NCBI GenBank assembly: GCA_022448265.1
Contig: JAKVCC010000001.1
Coordinates: 1 to 41,661, forward strand
DNA length: 41,661 nt
Source: Pirellulales bacterium
GTDB taxonomy: Bacteria; Planctomycetota; Planctomycetia; Pirellulales; Lacipirellulaceae
Direction: 5' to 3'
Shown: piece after piece, positions 32,694 through 40,850 of the stretch
Numbering within the stretch: the first letter of the stretch is position 1
Layout of the letters: every line of letters begins with the position of its first letter
Program-made: the position numbers and the translations under genes
The notes under the pieces: model-generated
The model's input: the letters and a program-made list of their open reading frames with translations, nothing else
Told to the model about the DNA's origin: nothing
Databases searched by the model: none

Positions 32694-32975
32694 TCACGAC
32701 CCGGTGGGGCCTAGTTGGGCTGGCTTTGCATATTCAACCCTAAGCTTATCGACGACTTGGTAAACACCTGGAACGTGCCGGCAACAAAGGAAACATAGCT
32801 GTCGTTCGTGGAAGGAACGGACCGTCCCGGAGAGCGTTGCGACGCCACGGTCAAATTGCACATCCACTTCGGCCAACCATGGACCACCTCGTTGCCAAAG
32901 TAGGTTCAGTATCCGACGTGGAACGTCCGCTGTGAGTGAACTGGGTGGCCCAGCTGGTGTGCGAGTTGTGCCCAT
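32694..32975 (-). CDS. BON-domain protein, small
   Basis: A 93-residue protein with one BON domain: VDVQFDRGVATLSGTVRSF followed by a helix and VPGVYQVVDKLRVEYA. ATG 32975 is preferred because GAGGA lies 9 bases upstream; the ATG at 32984 is adjacent to that site and the frame stays open to 33074. BON domains bind phospholipid or peptidoglycan and often occur in envelope-stress or osmotic proteins. There is no signal peptide in this start choice, and two adjacent cysteines (FLCC) are present. It is alone, about 430 bp downstream of the metallothionein-like gene on the same strand. Confidence 0.7.
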   Translation of the reverse strand: MGTTRTPAGPPSSLTADVPRRILNLLWQRGGPWLAEVDVQFDRGVATLSGTVRSFHERQLCFLCCRHVPGVYQVVDKLRVEYAKPAQLGPTGS

Positions 32976-33408
32976 GTGACTCATTCCTCGAAATTCTTGG
33001 CGACCAAGATTGCGGCAAAGGGCGGATCGATTTACGAAAAAGATGCGATCCGGCCAACAGTCCCGCAGACGCAACCAATCCGTGCAATTCGTGTGCCAAA
33101 GTTTTCAGATAGTCGGCCAAAGAATAATCCTGGCCCACGAACGCCCTAATTCTCTCGACAAGCGGGTTTGTTCTCCTCCACTTAGCCAGCCCTTTAGATG
33201 TCTTGGTGTGCCTAAGAATCGGCACACGTGCGCCTTTTGTATGCACATCAGTCCGCCATGCGCGCGGGGAAATCAGCAACTGGTTTGCACAGCCAACATA
33301 TTATGCTTCCAGAGATCAGGTCGGAAAATAACTGCCACCTTAAGGTCATTACGCCAAGTTGCTGACCGATTTGGCGTCGCCCTGCGATGCAACACTAGCG
33401 CATGGCAC
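32976..33408. other. Stretch of 433 bp without an accepted gene
   Basis: A leftward open frame (from about 33279) runs through this stretch and into the BON gene in another frame. Part of it, LVERIRAFVGQDYSLADYLKTL, looks protein-like and could be a remnant or a short gene, but there is no recognised domain or clear ribosome site. A rightward frame (33010-33477) runs over the metallothionein-like gene and is judged spurious. Confidence 0.4.
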
Positions 33409-33504
33409 TTAGCAGGTGCAGCCCTCGCAAGAACAGTTTTCGCATTTGCAGTTGGCGCAATTGTCTTCCTTGCATGAGTCGCAAATACATGTGCAGTCAG
33501 TCAT
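33409..33504 (-). CDS. Metallothionein-like Cys-rich peptide, 31 aa
   Basis: A 31-codon gene from ATG 33504 to TAA 33409-33411. AAAGGAG lies 6 bases before this ATG; another ATG at 33510 abuts it and would add two residues. The peptide has 11 Cys: C4, 6, 8, 11, 16, 19, 21, 24, 26, 29 and 31, arranged as CxCxC then NCANCKCENCSCEGCTC, with no aromatic residues or His. This CxC/CxxC density is that of metallothioneins, which bind Cu(I), Zn or Cd as thiolate clusters. The length is nearer to fungal copper-metallothioneins (about 25 residues) than to cyanobacterial SmtA (about 56). It has no signal peptide, so it should be cytoplasmic. It is too short for many gene finders. Metal binding is inferred from composition. 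Confidence 0.78.
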   Translation of the reverse strand: MTDCTCICDSCKEDNCANCKCENCSCEGCTC

Positions 33505-33981
33505 CGTCATCTCCTTTGTCTTGCAGGAAAAAGTCTTAAACAACTAGATGTCGTTTACTAGATTGTATTCTGTCAACCGTAGCGACAGTGGTCACCGGAG
33601 ATCGACGGCCTGCCATGTATTATATTATATAGCGTCGTCTCCCAAGTCGTTTTTCCGGTGACAGCGGGCCTCGATGCTCTAGGCACCTAGGGCGATTCGT
33701 AGATATTGGCGGTCGCGACTCATCGTTTATTGGGCGGCCGGAAAAAAACACCGATCGAATCGCAATTTGCAGAAGTGGGGACCAGCCCACCACCAACGTC
33801 AGCATTTCATCCTTTAAATCGGCCACCTCCTCTGTCGGACTTGGGCATCCTCCTGGGTACATTGGGCCCAGGTTGCGCCACAAGTGGGCATAGGCTGTCC
33901 CCGGATTGTATCGCGCGGCGATCCGGCTTTTTTGCAGGGGGCCCCGAAAGGGATGTTTACAGAGTAACGACGTTGGCAGCC
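33505..33981. other. Upstream region of the metallothionein-like gene, 477 bp
   Basis: No accepted gene; a leftward 87-codon frame (33620-33883) has no recognisable motif. The part next to the Cys-rich gene contains an exact -35-like TTGACA (complement of 33571-33576), but the hexamer 17 bases on is a poor -10. A heptamer direct repeat (separate entry) is also there. The rest, to the stop of the FAH gene, shows nothing clear. Confidence 0.45.
33543..33563. promoter_or_regulatory. ACTAGAT direct repeat, possible operator of the Cys-rich gene
   Basis: ACTAGAT at 33543-33549 and again at 33557-33563 are identical, with a 7-bp spacer and a 14-bp period. They lie 39-59 bp upstream of the metallothionein-like ATG and overlap the spacer of a possible promoter with TTGACA at 33571-33576. 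Such spacing would suit a repressor or metal-sensing regulator. No regulator gene for it is in the window. Confidence 0.35.
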
Positions 33982-34827
33982 CTACACTGAAGCGACCGTC
34001 TTCTGCTGCTGCTGGCCGAGTCCCTCCACCTGCAGACGCATGGTCTGTCCTGCCTTGAGAAAAACTGGCGGTTTTTGGCCCAGGCCAACCCCCGGGGGCG
34101 TTCCCGTGGAGATGATATCGCCTGGCTGCAGCGACATGAAATGACTAACGTAGCTCACCAAGTGGGCGACCGGAAAGACCATGGTGCTGGTAGATCCGTC
34201 CTGATAACGGTTGTCGTCTACCTCTAACCACAGGTTGAGACTTTGCGGATCAGGAATTTCGTCGCGCGTGACGAGCCAGGGTCCGATCGGAGCAAAGGTA
34301 TCGCAGCTCTTCCCCTTCACCCATTGGCCACCGTGCTCCAGTTGCCACTCCCGCTCCGACAGGTCATTGACGATGCAGTAGCCGGCGACGTGATCCAGCG
34401 CTGCGGTCTCCTCGACATAGCGGGCCGTTGTACCGATCACCACGCCTAGTTCTACTTCCCAGTCAGATTTTTTGGAGCCTCGTGGTATCTGCACATCGTC
34501 GTTTGGCCCAATGATACTACTGGTGGCCTTCATAAAGAGAATCGGCTCCTCGGGCAGGGCCGCGCCGGTTTCCGCTGCGTGGTCGGCATAGTTGAGACCG
34601 ATGCATAGAAACTTGCCTGTACCTGTGACACAAGGCCCAATGCGCACGGAGTCGGGCACCAATGGGAGGCCTTCCGGGTCGATAGCGGCCAGTTTTTGCA
34701 GGCCGGCCTGCGAGAGCGACTCCCCCGTGATGTCTGTTACAATGCTTTCCAGCGAACGGATCTTCCCTTGGGAATCCACTAGCCCTGGTTTTTCTTTGCC
34801 AGCTGGTCCATAGCGTAATAGTTTCAT
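33982..34827 (-). CDS. Fumarylacetoacetate hydrolase (FAH) family protein
   Basis: A 281-residue FAH-superfamily protein. Metal ligands are E124 and E126 (DWEVELG) and D155 (VNDLSERE); K171 (WVKGKSCDTF) lies at the active site. IGLNYADHAAE, SLQPGDIISTGTPPGVG and a C-terminal Gly/Gln-rich end complete the pattern. Members hydrolyse or decarboxylate 2,4-diketo acids or related acylpyruvates, and this branch includes 2,4-diketo-3-deoxy-L-fuconate hydrolase and ureidoglycolate lyase annotations. It diverges from the iron alcohol dehydrogenase at 34959 (131 bp). Such a hydrolase would fit degradation of oxidised deoxy-sugar acids, consistent with the other enzymes in the window. Confidence 0.87.
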   Translation of the reverse strand: MKLLRYGPAGKEKPGLVDSQGKIRSLESIVTDITGESLSQAGLQKLAAIDPEGLPLVPDSVRIGPCVTGTGKFLCIGLNYADHAAETGAALPEEPILFMKATSSIIGPNDDVQIPRGSKKSDWEVELGVVIGTTARYVEETAALDHVAGYCIVNDLSEREWQLEHGGQWVKGKSCDTFAPIGPWLVTRDEIPDPQSLNLWLEVDDNRYQDGSTSTMVFPVAHLVSYVSHFMSLQPGDIISTGTPPGVGLGQKPPVFLKAGQTMRLQVEGLGQQQQKTVASV

Positions 34828-34958
34828 GGTCTTGTTAAGCTATTCATCAAGGCGTAATTTGAGTGCGTACTTATCTATAGAAACCTAAGCTACCATTCGA
34901 GCGAATCCCTTTTTCATGTCAACTCCTAGCGGTTTCTAGCGGAACCGAACTGCGCAGA

Positions 34959-36083
34959 ATGCGTGACCGAATCTTTTCATTTCAAATGCCCGCCGTCACG
35001 ATGGGACTGGGAGCCAGGCAAGAGTTGGCCCGGCTCGTCGAGTCGTATGGCAATCGAGCGCTTGTCGTTACTGATCCGGGCATTGTGGGCCAAGAGGCCT
35101 TTCGTGGCATTCTCGAGCAGTTGCAGGGCGCCGCTTGCGAGACGGTGGTGTTTGGTGAAGTTGTCCCCGACCCGCCGCTTGAAATTGTCGAAAAATGCGC
35201 GGCCCAAGCTGTGCGGACGCGGGCGGAGGTGATCATAGGGATCGGCGGAGGCAGCGCGCTGGACGTGGCCAAAGTGACTGCCGTTGTGGCCAAACACGGG
35301 TGCGAAGTGCCCAGCCTGTTTGGAATCGATCAGGTCTCTCAGCGGGGCCTCCCCACGGTCTTGATGCCTACAACCGCGGGAACGGGCAGCGAGGTAACGC
35401 CTATCGCCGTGCTCTCCGATGAGTCACAGCAGTTGAAACGGGGTATCGTCAGTGACTTTTTGCTTGCCGACCATGCCCTTGTTGACCCCGAACTCTGCCT
35501 GACACTTCCACCGGGGCCGACCGCCTATACGGGGATGGACACACTAACACACGCAATCGAAGCCTATACCAATAAGTTTGCAGTGCCGCTGATCGACGGT
35601 TTTGCTCTGGAAGCCGTGCGACTGACTGGCGCGTCCCTGCTGGCTGCTGTCCAGGAGCCAGCGAATATCGAAGCACGGTATGCCATGTCGAGGGCGAGCT
35701 TTTTGGGTGGCCTTTGTTTGAAGTCGGTGAACACTGCCGCAGTGCATGCGCTGGCCTATCCTTTGGGCGGACGGTTTTCGGTTCCGCACGGTGTCGCCAA
35801 CGCGCTCCTGCTACCCCACGTGATGCGATTTAATGCGTCTGTTTCCTCGGATCGGTACCGTACCATTGGCCAGTGCCTGGGGGGATTCGAGGACGGTGTC
35901 GCGGCGGTGCAAGAAATATCAGTCGCCGTGGGCACCGACCGCCGGATGCGCGACTTTGGCGTTGAGAGAAAGCATCTTGCCGAGATGGCAGCGGCTGCCA
36001 TGGAAGTGCGGCGATTGCTGAAGAACAATCCGCGTGAGGTCACTGAGAGGGATGCACTGGCCATCTATGAGGCGGCGTGGTAA
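34959..36083 (+). CDS. Iron-containing alcohol dehydrogenase
   Basis: A 374-residue group III iron alcohol dehydrogenase. The nucleotide-binding GIGGGSALDVAK is at 94-105. The metal set is D194, H198 (GMDTLTHAIEAY), H263 (AVHALAYPLGG) and H277 (VPHGVANALLLPH). PTTAGTGSEVTP is also typical. It is distinct from the ADHFE1-like gene at 4494, being shorter and lacking the family-specific AYQGSNPISDIW segment. Likely reactions are NAD(P)-linked reduction or oxidation of short aldehydes or alcohols such as lactaldehyde or glycolaldehyde, which sugar-acid aldolases release. It is divergent from the FAH gene. The substrate is not assigned. Confidence 0.88.
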   Translation: MRDRIFSFQMPAVTMGLGARQELARLVESYGNRALVVTDPGIVGQEAFRGILEQLQGAACETVVFGEVVPDPPLEIVEKCAAQAVRTRAEVIIGIGGGSALDVAKVTAVVAKHGCEVPSLFGIDQVSQRGLPTVLMPTTAGTGSEVTPIAVLSDESQQLKRGIVSDFLLADHALVDPELCLTLPPGPTAYTGMDTLTHAIEAYTNKFAVPLIDGFALEAVRLTGASLLAAVQEPANIEARYAMSRASFLGGLCLKSVNTAAVHALAYPLGGRFSVPHGVANALLLPHVMRFNASVSSDRYRTIGQCLGGFEDGVAAVQEISVAVGTDRRMRDFGVERKHLAEMAAAAMEVRRLLKNNPREVTERDALAIYEAAW

Positions 36084-36110
36084 ATCCGTGAATTCACTTG
36101 TGGTGGCGCC

Positions 36111-36145
36111 AAAAAAAACGCTCCCCGATTTTTCATCGGGGAGCG
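36111..36145 (-). terminator. Rho-independent terminator of the cold-shock gene
   Basis: A perfect 11-bp stem CGCTCCCCGAT (36119-36129) pairs with ATCGGGGAGCG (36135-36145) around a 5-base loop. Read on the - strand, the stem is followed directly by eight T residues (complement of 36111-36118). It lies 39 bp after the cold-shock stop. It also separates the convergent iron alcohol dehydrogenase gene, though there is no T-run in that direction. Confidence 0.88.
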
Positions 36146-36184
36146 CGTGAAGCTGTGCATTCAATTCGCGGGACGACAAGCGGT

Positions 36185-36394
36185 TTAGGCAGGTTGTTCA
36201 ACTAATCGAACGGATACGGCACAAGGCCCTTTCTTGCCTTCGCCGATTTGATACTCAACGATGTTGCCTTCATGGAGTTGTTCAATGGCGATGCCTTGAA
36301 CCTCGGAGTGGTGGAAAAACAAATCTCCACGATCGCCCTCGATGAAACCAAAACCCTTGTCCGACAACACTTTCTTAATTTTACCTTCTGGCAT
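36185..36394 (-). CDS. Cold-shock domain protein
   Basis: A 69-residue CspA-family protein. ATG 36394 is chosen because GGAG lies 6 bases upstream; an earlier in-frame ATG would add four residues. RNA-binding motifs RNP1 (KGFGFIE) and RNP2 (DLFFHHS) are intact. These proteins bind single-stranded nucleic acid and act as RNA chaperones during cold shock or growth transition. The upstream 390 bp without a gene could include a long leader, common in cold-shock genes, but no structured element was identified. The clear terminator downstream makes it a single-gene transcript. Confidence 0.93.
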   Translation of the reverse strand: MPEGKIKKVLSDKGFGFIEGDRGDLFFHHSEVQGIAIEQLHEGNIVEYQIGEGKKGPCAVSVRLVEQPA

Positions 36395-36793
36395 TACTGA
36401 CTCCACAAAACTGAAACTTGGGTGTTGCGCACTTACCGGAGAGCGACTTCTAGGGAAGTCCGGCTACTGCCGAAGCGCACCACCGACTCGGAAAAAACTG
36501 GAGCAACCTACCACCGAAACGAGTTGGGCACCAAGGAGGTCCCAGCCAAGCGCGTGCGGAAAAATGAAGAGATTCGGTAGCGGGACGGCCCCGGCCACCT
36601 CCAAGGTTTGACACCAGTAGAAATCTGGTTTAATCCTTGATCGCTTCGCTGCTGCCCGTCGCAATTCATCACGACATTAGTGGAATATACCTCACGGCCA
36701 AGCAAAGGACAATGATGTGAAATGCCAGTGCTGAGGTGCGATTTGTCTTGGTGTTCGCCACTGGGCCTTCCCGGTGCCGGCGAATTGCCCCGT
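36395..36793. other. Intergenic stretch of 399 bp upstream of the cold-shock gene
   Basis: No gene or convincing motif seen. It lies between the cold-shock start and the stop of the EF-G paralogue on the same strand, so it must hold the cold-shock promoter and possibly a long 5' leader. No cold-box motif or terminator for the EF-G transcript could be picked out by eye. Confidence 0.5.
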
Positions 36794-38884
36794 TCAGTCT
36801 TCGTCGCTTTTTACCTTGGCCTTGGAGATGATCTCTTGTTGGATATTGGCGGGGACCACGTCGTAGTGTGAGAAGTCCACGGTATAGCTTCCCTGGCCGC
36901 CGGTCATCGAAGAGAGCGTGCGGGCGTAGGTCGAGATCTCCGCCAGGGGCGCTTTCGCCTCCACGGTGGTCATGCCGCCACCCGCCTGCTCCATGCCGAT
37001 CATTTGGCCGCGCCTGCCCGAGAGGTCGCTCGACACATCCCCCACGTTGTCACTCGGCACCGTGATGTGCAAAACGACGACTGGCTCCAAAAGAGCTGGA
37101 CGCGCGTCCTTAAATATTTTGGCGAATACTTTGCTCGACGCCATCTTGAAAGCAGTTTCGTTGCTATCGACCGGGTGGTCTTTGCCATAATGGACTTCGA
37201 CACAAACATTTTGCACTGGGTAACCGGCGACGACGCCTTGCTTGAGTCTTGCCAGAAAACCTTTCTCGACCGCTGGCATGAAGTTGCTCGGGATCGATCC
37301 GCCGACCACTGAGTCCACCCACAAGAAGTTGTTCTTTTCGTGATAGTGGGATCCCTTGAATTGGGGGAATTGGGTTTTGTTAGCAAACTCATCGGGTGCG
37401 GTGCCTTCAGGGAATGGGTAAATGCGAGCGTGCACTTCCGCAAATTGCCCTGCTCCGCCCGATTGTTTCTTGTGGCGGTAGCTTCCTTCCGCGTTGGCCT
37501 GGACCGTCTCGCGGTAGGGAACCTTAGGCTGTTTTGTATTGACCTCTACCTTGTCGCGCCGTTTGAGTCGTTCTTGAATAAGCATCAAATGCAACTCGCT
37601 CATGCCCGTCAGAACCATTTCCTTGGTCTCGGGGTCGTGATCGAGATGAACGGTGGCGTCTTCTTCAGTCACCTTGTGAAGTGCACCGGAAAGCTTCACC
37701 TCGTCGCCGCGACTCTTTGGCGCTACCGCCAGACCGACCATGGGCGTCGGGTAGGTGATCGCAGGCAGCTCGACCTCGCCTAGCGATGTGTTGGTATGCA
37801 ATTCTTCGCACTTGGCAATCGCCACAATTTCGCCCGGGCCGGCGTCGTCGACAGGATTGGTGGTGGCCGCTTGGACTTCCAGCAATGGCCCAATCTTGAT
37901 GCCCTTGCGAGACCGTGAGGATTCGACGGTGGAGTCCTTCTTGAGTGTGCCGGAAAAAATGCGAATAAAGCTGAGCCGTTGGACGAACGGATCAATGCGT
38001 GTTTTGAAGACTTGGGCGGCCAGTGGTGCGTCTGCGTCCGGCTTAAGCGTGACGGTGTCACCCGCTTTCGTGCCGACACGCGGCAGTGCGCTGGGAGGGA
38101 GGGCGGCGCTAGCCAAGATGTCCATCAATTCGGTTATGCCGACGTTTTGTTTGGTTGAGATACAAACGATCGGCGTTAGTGTGCCGGCAGCAATTGCCTG
38201 TACCATCAGTTTGCTCAAGTCATTTGCCGAAGGGATATCGCCCTCGAAATAGCGTTCCATAACCGCTTCATCGACTTCGATGATCGACTCGATAAGCGTT
38301 TCACTAATCTCGGCGGGGTCAATCGCCGCACCTTCCGTATCGGACGGCACATCGAGAGTGCTGGCAACGCCGCGCAATGTGTCGCTCAATCCCAGAGGCA
38401 CGTTGAGCAATGCGCACGTGTTGCCGAAGATCTCCTTGATCGATTCGATCAGCGCCGGGAAATCGATATTGTCCGTATCCAGCTTGTTCAGCACTACGAT
38501 ACGACGGCAACCCGCCTTGCCTGCTTCTGCCCAGGCGCGACGCGTATTGACTTTGATACCCGCATGGGCGTCGATGACAATCAGGGCCGTCTCAACGGCG
38601 CTGAGCGAACCGATCATCTGACCGACTAGATCGGGATAGCCGGGCGTGTCAATGAGATTGAAATGCTTGTCCGCGTGGTCAAAATGAACCACCGCCGCTT
38701 CGATGGAATGCTTGTGATGCTTTTCCTCCTCGTCAAAATCACAAATGCTGGTACCGGTATCGACACTGGGTTTGGTGCTCATCGCTCCGCTTTGCACCAG
38801 TAATTGATCAACGAGTGTAGTCTTGCCGGCCCCGCCATGACCGCACACAGAAATATTCCGAATATCTTTAACATTCCTAGCCAT
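36794..38884 (-). CDS. Elongation factor G paralogue (EF-G-2-like GTPase)
   Basis: A 696-residue translational GTPase with the complete EF-G domain order (G, II, III, IV, V). The P-loop is GHGGAGKT (15-22), then DTPGYPD (79-85) and NKLD (133-136). Switch I reads DEEEKHHKHSIE (51-62) in place of the canonical ERGITI, and the P-loop has GHGG where housekeeping EF-G has AHIDAGKTT. These differences place it with the EF-G-2/FusA2-type paralogues, not the housekeeping fusA product. Such paralogues bind ribosomes with uncertain roles. Domain IV (near 480-600) includes YRETV and GGAGQFAEV, as in EF-G. It stands alone between the cold-shock gene and hisA. Confidence 0.9.
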   Translation of the reverse strand: MARNVKDIRNISVCGHGGAGKTTLVDQLLVQSGAMSTKPSVDTGTSICDFDEEEKHHKHSIEAAVVHFDHADKHFNLIDTPGYPDLVGQMIGSLSAVETALIVIDAHAGIKVNTRRAWAEAGKAGCRRIVVLNKLDTDNIDFPALIESIKEIFGNTCALLNVPLGLSDTLRGVASTLDVPSDTEGAAIDPAEISETLIESIIEVDEAVMERYFEGDIPSANDLSKLMVQAIAAGTLTPIVCISTKQNVGITELMDILASAALPPSALPRVGTKAGDTVTLKPDADAPLAAQVFKTRIDPFVQRLSFIRIFSGTLKKDSTVESSRSRKGIKIGPLLEVQAATTNPVDDAGPGEIVAIAKCEELHTNTSLGEVELPAITYPTPMVGLAVAPKSRGDEVKLSGALHKVTEEDATVHLDHDPETKEMVLTGMSELHLMLIQERLKRRDKVEVNTKQPKVPYRETVQANAEGSYRHKKQSGGAGQFAEVHARIYPFPEGTAPDEFANKTQFPQFKGSHYHEKNNFLWVDSVVGGSIPSNFMPAVEKGFLARLKQGVVAGYPVQNVCVEVHYGKDHPVDSNETAFKMASSKVFAKIFKDARPALLEPVVVLHITVPSDNVGDVSSDLSGRRGQMIGMEQAGGGMTTVEAKAPLAEISTYARTLSSMTGGQGSYTVDFSHYDVVPANIQQEIISKAKVKSDED

Positions 38885-38952
38885 AACGACTCCTTGGAAA
38901 AGATCTCAGCTTCCAGTGAACAGCTATCGGTTTTTCGGGTAATACCTTCTTG

Positions 38953-39684
38953 TTACGTAGGATGGGTTCGCGCAGCGACTGCCTTTAGTGCTGCGGCAAC
39001 GGTGATTCGCTCTTCATAAAGTGATCGGCCGATGATGGCTCCGGCCAAACCGGCTGCTGCGAGCTGGCAAACGTCGTCAACGGTCGTCACACCGCCGGAC
39101 GCTACGATGGGAACTTCGACGCGCGCTTGCATGGTCGCCATCGCCTGCACGTTGGGCCCTTGGAGCATGCCGTCGGTGGCGATGTCGGTGTAGACGATCG
39201 CTGCCATGGGGGCATCGCAAAACTGATCGGCCAGGTCGATCGCCGGTGTGGTGCTCGTTTCCAGCCATCCATGGGTAGCTACCAGACCGTCGCGGGCATC
39301 GATTCCCAGTACTAATTGCCCAGGGAACTTCCGGCACATATCACGAAACCACTCAGGCTGTTTGAGGGCTGACGTGCCGAGTACGAGGCGGTGAAGTCCC
39401 ATCGCGAGTAGAGTCTTGATGCTGGCCGCATCACGGATTCCGCCACCCAGTTCGCACTCCATATCGACGGTGGTGACGATCTTACGCACGACCTCCAAAT
39501 TGGCTGGTTTTCCCAGTCGGGCGCCGTCGAGGTCCACCAGATGCAAATGCCGGGCACCCTGGTCTTGGAATTGCTTTGCAATGGCGACCGGATCGTCGCC
39601 GAAGACGGTTTCCCGCTCGTAATCTCCTTGCTCGAGGCGGACACATTTACCGCCCAGTAGGTCGATGGCTGGCCATATCTGCAT
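38953..39684 (-). CDS. hisA: Phosphoribosylformimino-5-aminoimidazole carboxamide ribotide isomerase
   Basis: A 243-residue (beta/alpha)8 barrel. HisA opens the ring of ProFAR in the fourth step of histidine synthesis. The two catalytic aspartates are D8 (WPAIDLLGGKCVRL) and D129 (GIDARDG), and the phosphate-binding halves GGGIR (80-84) and SGGVTTVDD near the C-terminus are intact. HisF would have a different N-terminus (KxIPCLDV), so HisA is secure. hisH lies about 290 bp upstream on the same strand, so the two histidine genes are linked and may share a transcript. Confidence 0.94.
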   Translation of the reverse strand: MQIWPAIDLLGGKCVRLEQGDYERETVFGDDPVAIAKQFQDQGARHLHLVDLDGARLGKPANLEVVRKIVTTVDMECELGGGIRDAASIKTLLAMGLHRLVLGTSALKQPEWFRDMCRKFPGQLVLGIDARDGLVATHGWLETSTTPAIDLADQFCDAPMAAIVYTDIATDGMLQGPNVQAMATMQARVEVPIVASGGVTTVDDVCQLAAAGLAGAIIGRSLYEERITVAAALKAVAARTHPT

Positions 39685-39972
39685 ACTGTGTCACCACAGG
39701 TTGGGTAAGCGCCAAAGAGGAGTCCTGAAAGTTCAATATCGCATACTGAGCGGCCTCTTTCAAGCAGTGGGAAAAGCCGTGGGGTGTCTGACAAAGGCCG
39801 TTCTGCCTGCGAACATTTTAAGTCTTTCTCCGAGACGCATAGATTGCAGAGTTTTCTCGCTGCCCTCTCCGCCAGGCGCCAAGGCAGGAAGATTTAGAGG
39901 GCCCAGTGGTACCATGGGTTGGATTCCCCGCGGCCCAGGGCTCGGTTGCCAGATTCATTGCCGATGCCGCCT

Positions 39973-40581
39973 CTATGTCAGCTCGGCGAAGTTTCGGAAC
40001 ACCTGCAGGCCAGCTGTTTGGCTTTTTTCTGGATGGAACTGGGTGGCGTAGACGTTGTCGCGCCATATCATCGAGCAGAACGGGTTAGGATAGGATGTCT
40101 CCCCGGCCACCATCGTCTCGTCGCGCGGCACCACATAGTAGGAATGGACGAAGTAGAAGTGGGTCTGGTCTTTGATGTTGGCAAAGATCGGCGGACGCTG
40201 CCGGTAGTGGACCTCGTTCCAGCCCATGTGCGGTACTTTCAACTCTGCCGGCACGTCGAACGGCCGGACTTCTCCAGGCAGGATTCCCAGCCCCTCGTGC
40301 TGGCCATCCTCGTAGCTGCAGTCGAACAGTAGCTGCAGGCCGAGGCAAATTCCCAAAAACGGCTTGCCGCTCTCGACGGCTTCGCGGATCAGCGGGACTA
40401 GGTCGCGGCGATGGAGTTCGGCAATGGCATCGGAAAACGCCCCGACGCCCGGAAGAACCACTTTGCTGGCCTGAGCGAGGGTGGCCGGATCGCTGGTGAT
40501 TGTCGCGGGGTGCCCGACCCGTTCAAAGGCCTTTTGAACGCTCCGAAGATTGCCCATTTGATAGTCGATGATGGCGATCAT
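39973..40581 (-). CDS. hisH: Imidazole glycerol phosphate synthase glutamine amidotransferase subunit
   Basis: A 202-residue class I glutamine amidotransferase. HisH supplies ammonia to HisF for imidazole glycerol phosphate formation. The catalytic triad is C79 ([12 protein letters not shown]), H183 and E185 (QFHPEKS). [15 protein letters not shown] at the N-terminus and LPGVGAF are typical of HisH and separate it from other amidotransferases. The sequence is complete with the usual length near 200. It lies upstream of hisA on the same strand; hisF is not in the window. Confidence 0.94.
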   Translation of the reverse strand: MIAIIDYQMGNLRSVQKAFERVGHPATITSDPATLAQASKVVLPGVGAFSDAIAELHRRDLVPLIREAVESGKPFLGICLGLQLLFDCSYEDGQHEGLGILPGEVRPFDVPAELKVPHMGWNEVHYRQRPPIFANIKDQTHFYFVHSYYVVPRDETMVAGETSYPNPFCSMIWRDNVYATQFHPEKSQTAGLQVFRNFAELT

Positions 40582-40850
40582 GTACTGTCAATCCACACGG
40601 TTTGTGCTTTTCTGCCCATCCACGCCGATGACACGTCAGGCAACCGGCCAGTTCGCATCATTCTAACCAAGTTAGGGGCGCTGGCCACTCCGGTGGGTGC
40701 AAAACCCTGACGGCCGTGGTGGTGGAAGTAGCCGTGGCAGCGGGACGACTAGCTCGTGATTGCAACGAACTTCCGAATGATTCACCGATTTTCACCCGAC
40801 GGACCGTCGGTTTGGGCCTCTCCCGCTCACGCCTGCCGCGGCCTGGTGTC

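Noticed and set aside
32851-33279. Leftward 142-codon frame overlapping the BON gene in another frame
   Set aside because: A short stretch looks protein-like, but the frame runs through the BON domain in the wrong phase, with no recognised family and no good start; at most a remnant.
33010-33477. Rightward 155-codon frame spanning the metallothionein-like gene
   Set aside because: No domain, no convincing ribosome site, and its second half is the antisense of the Cys-rich coding sequence, whose motif pattern and ribosome site are much stronger.
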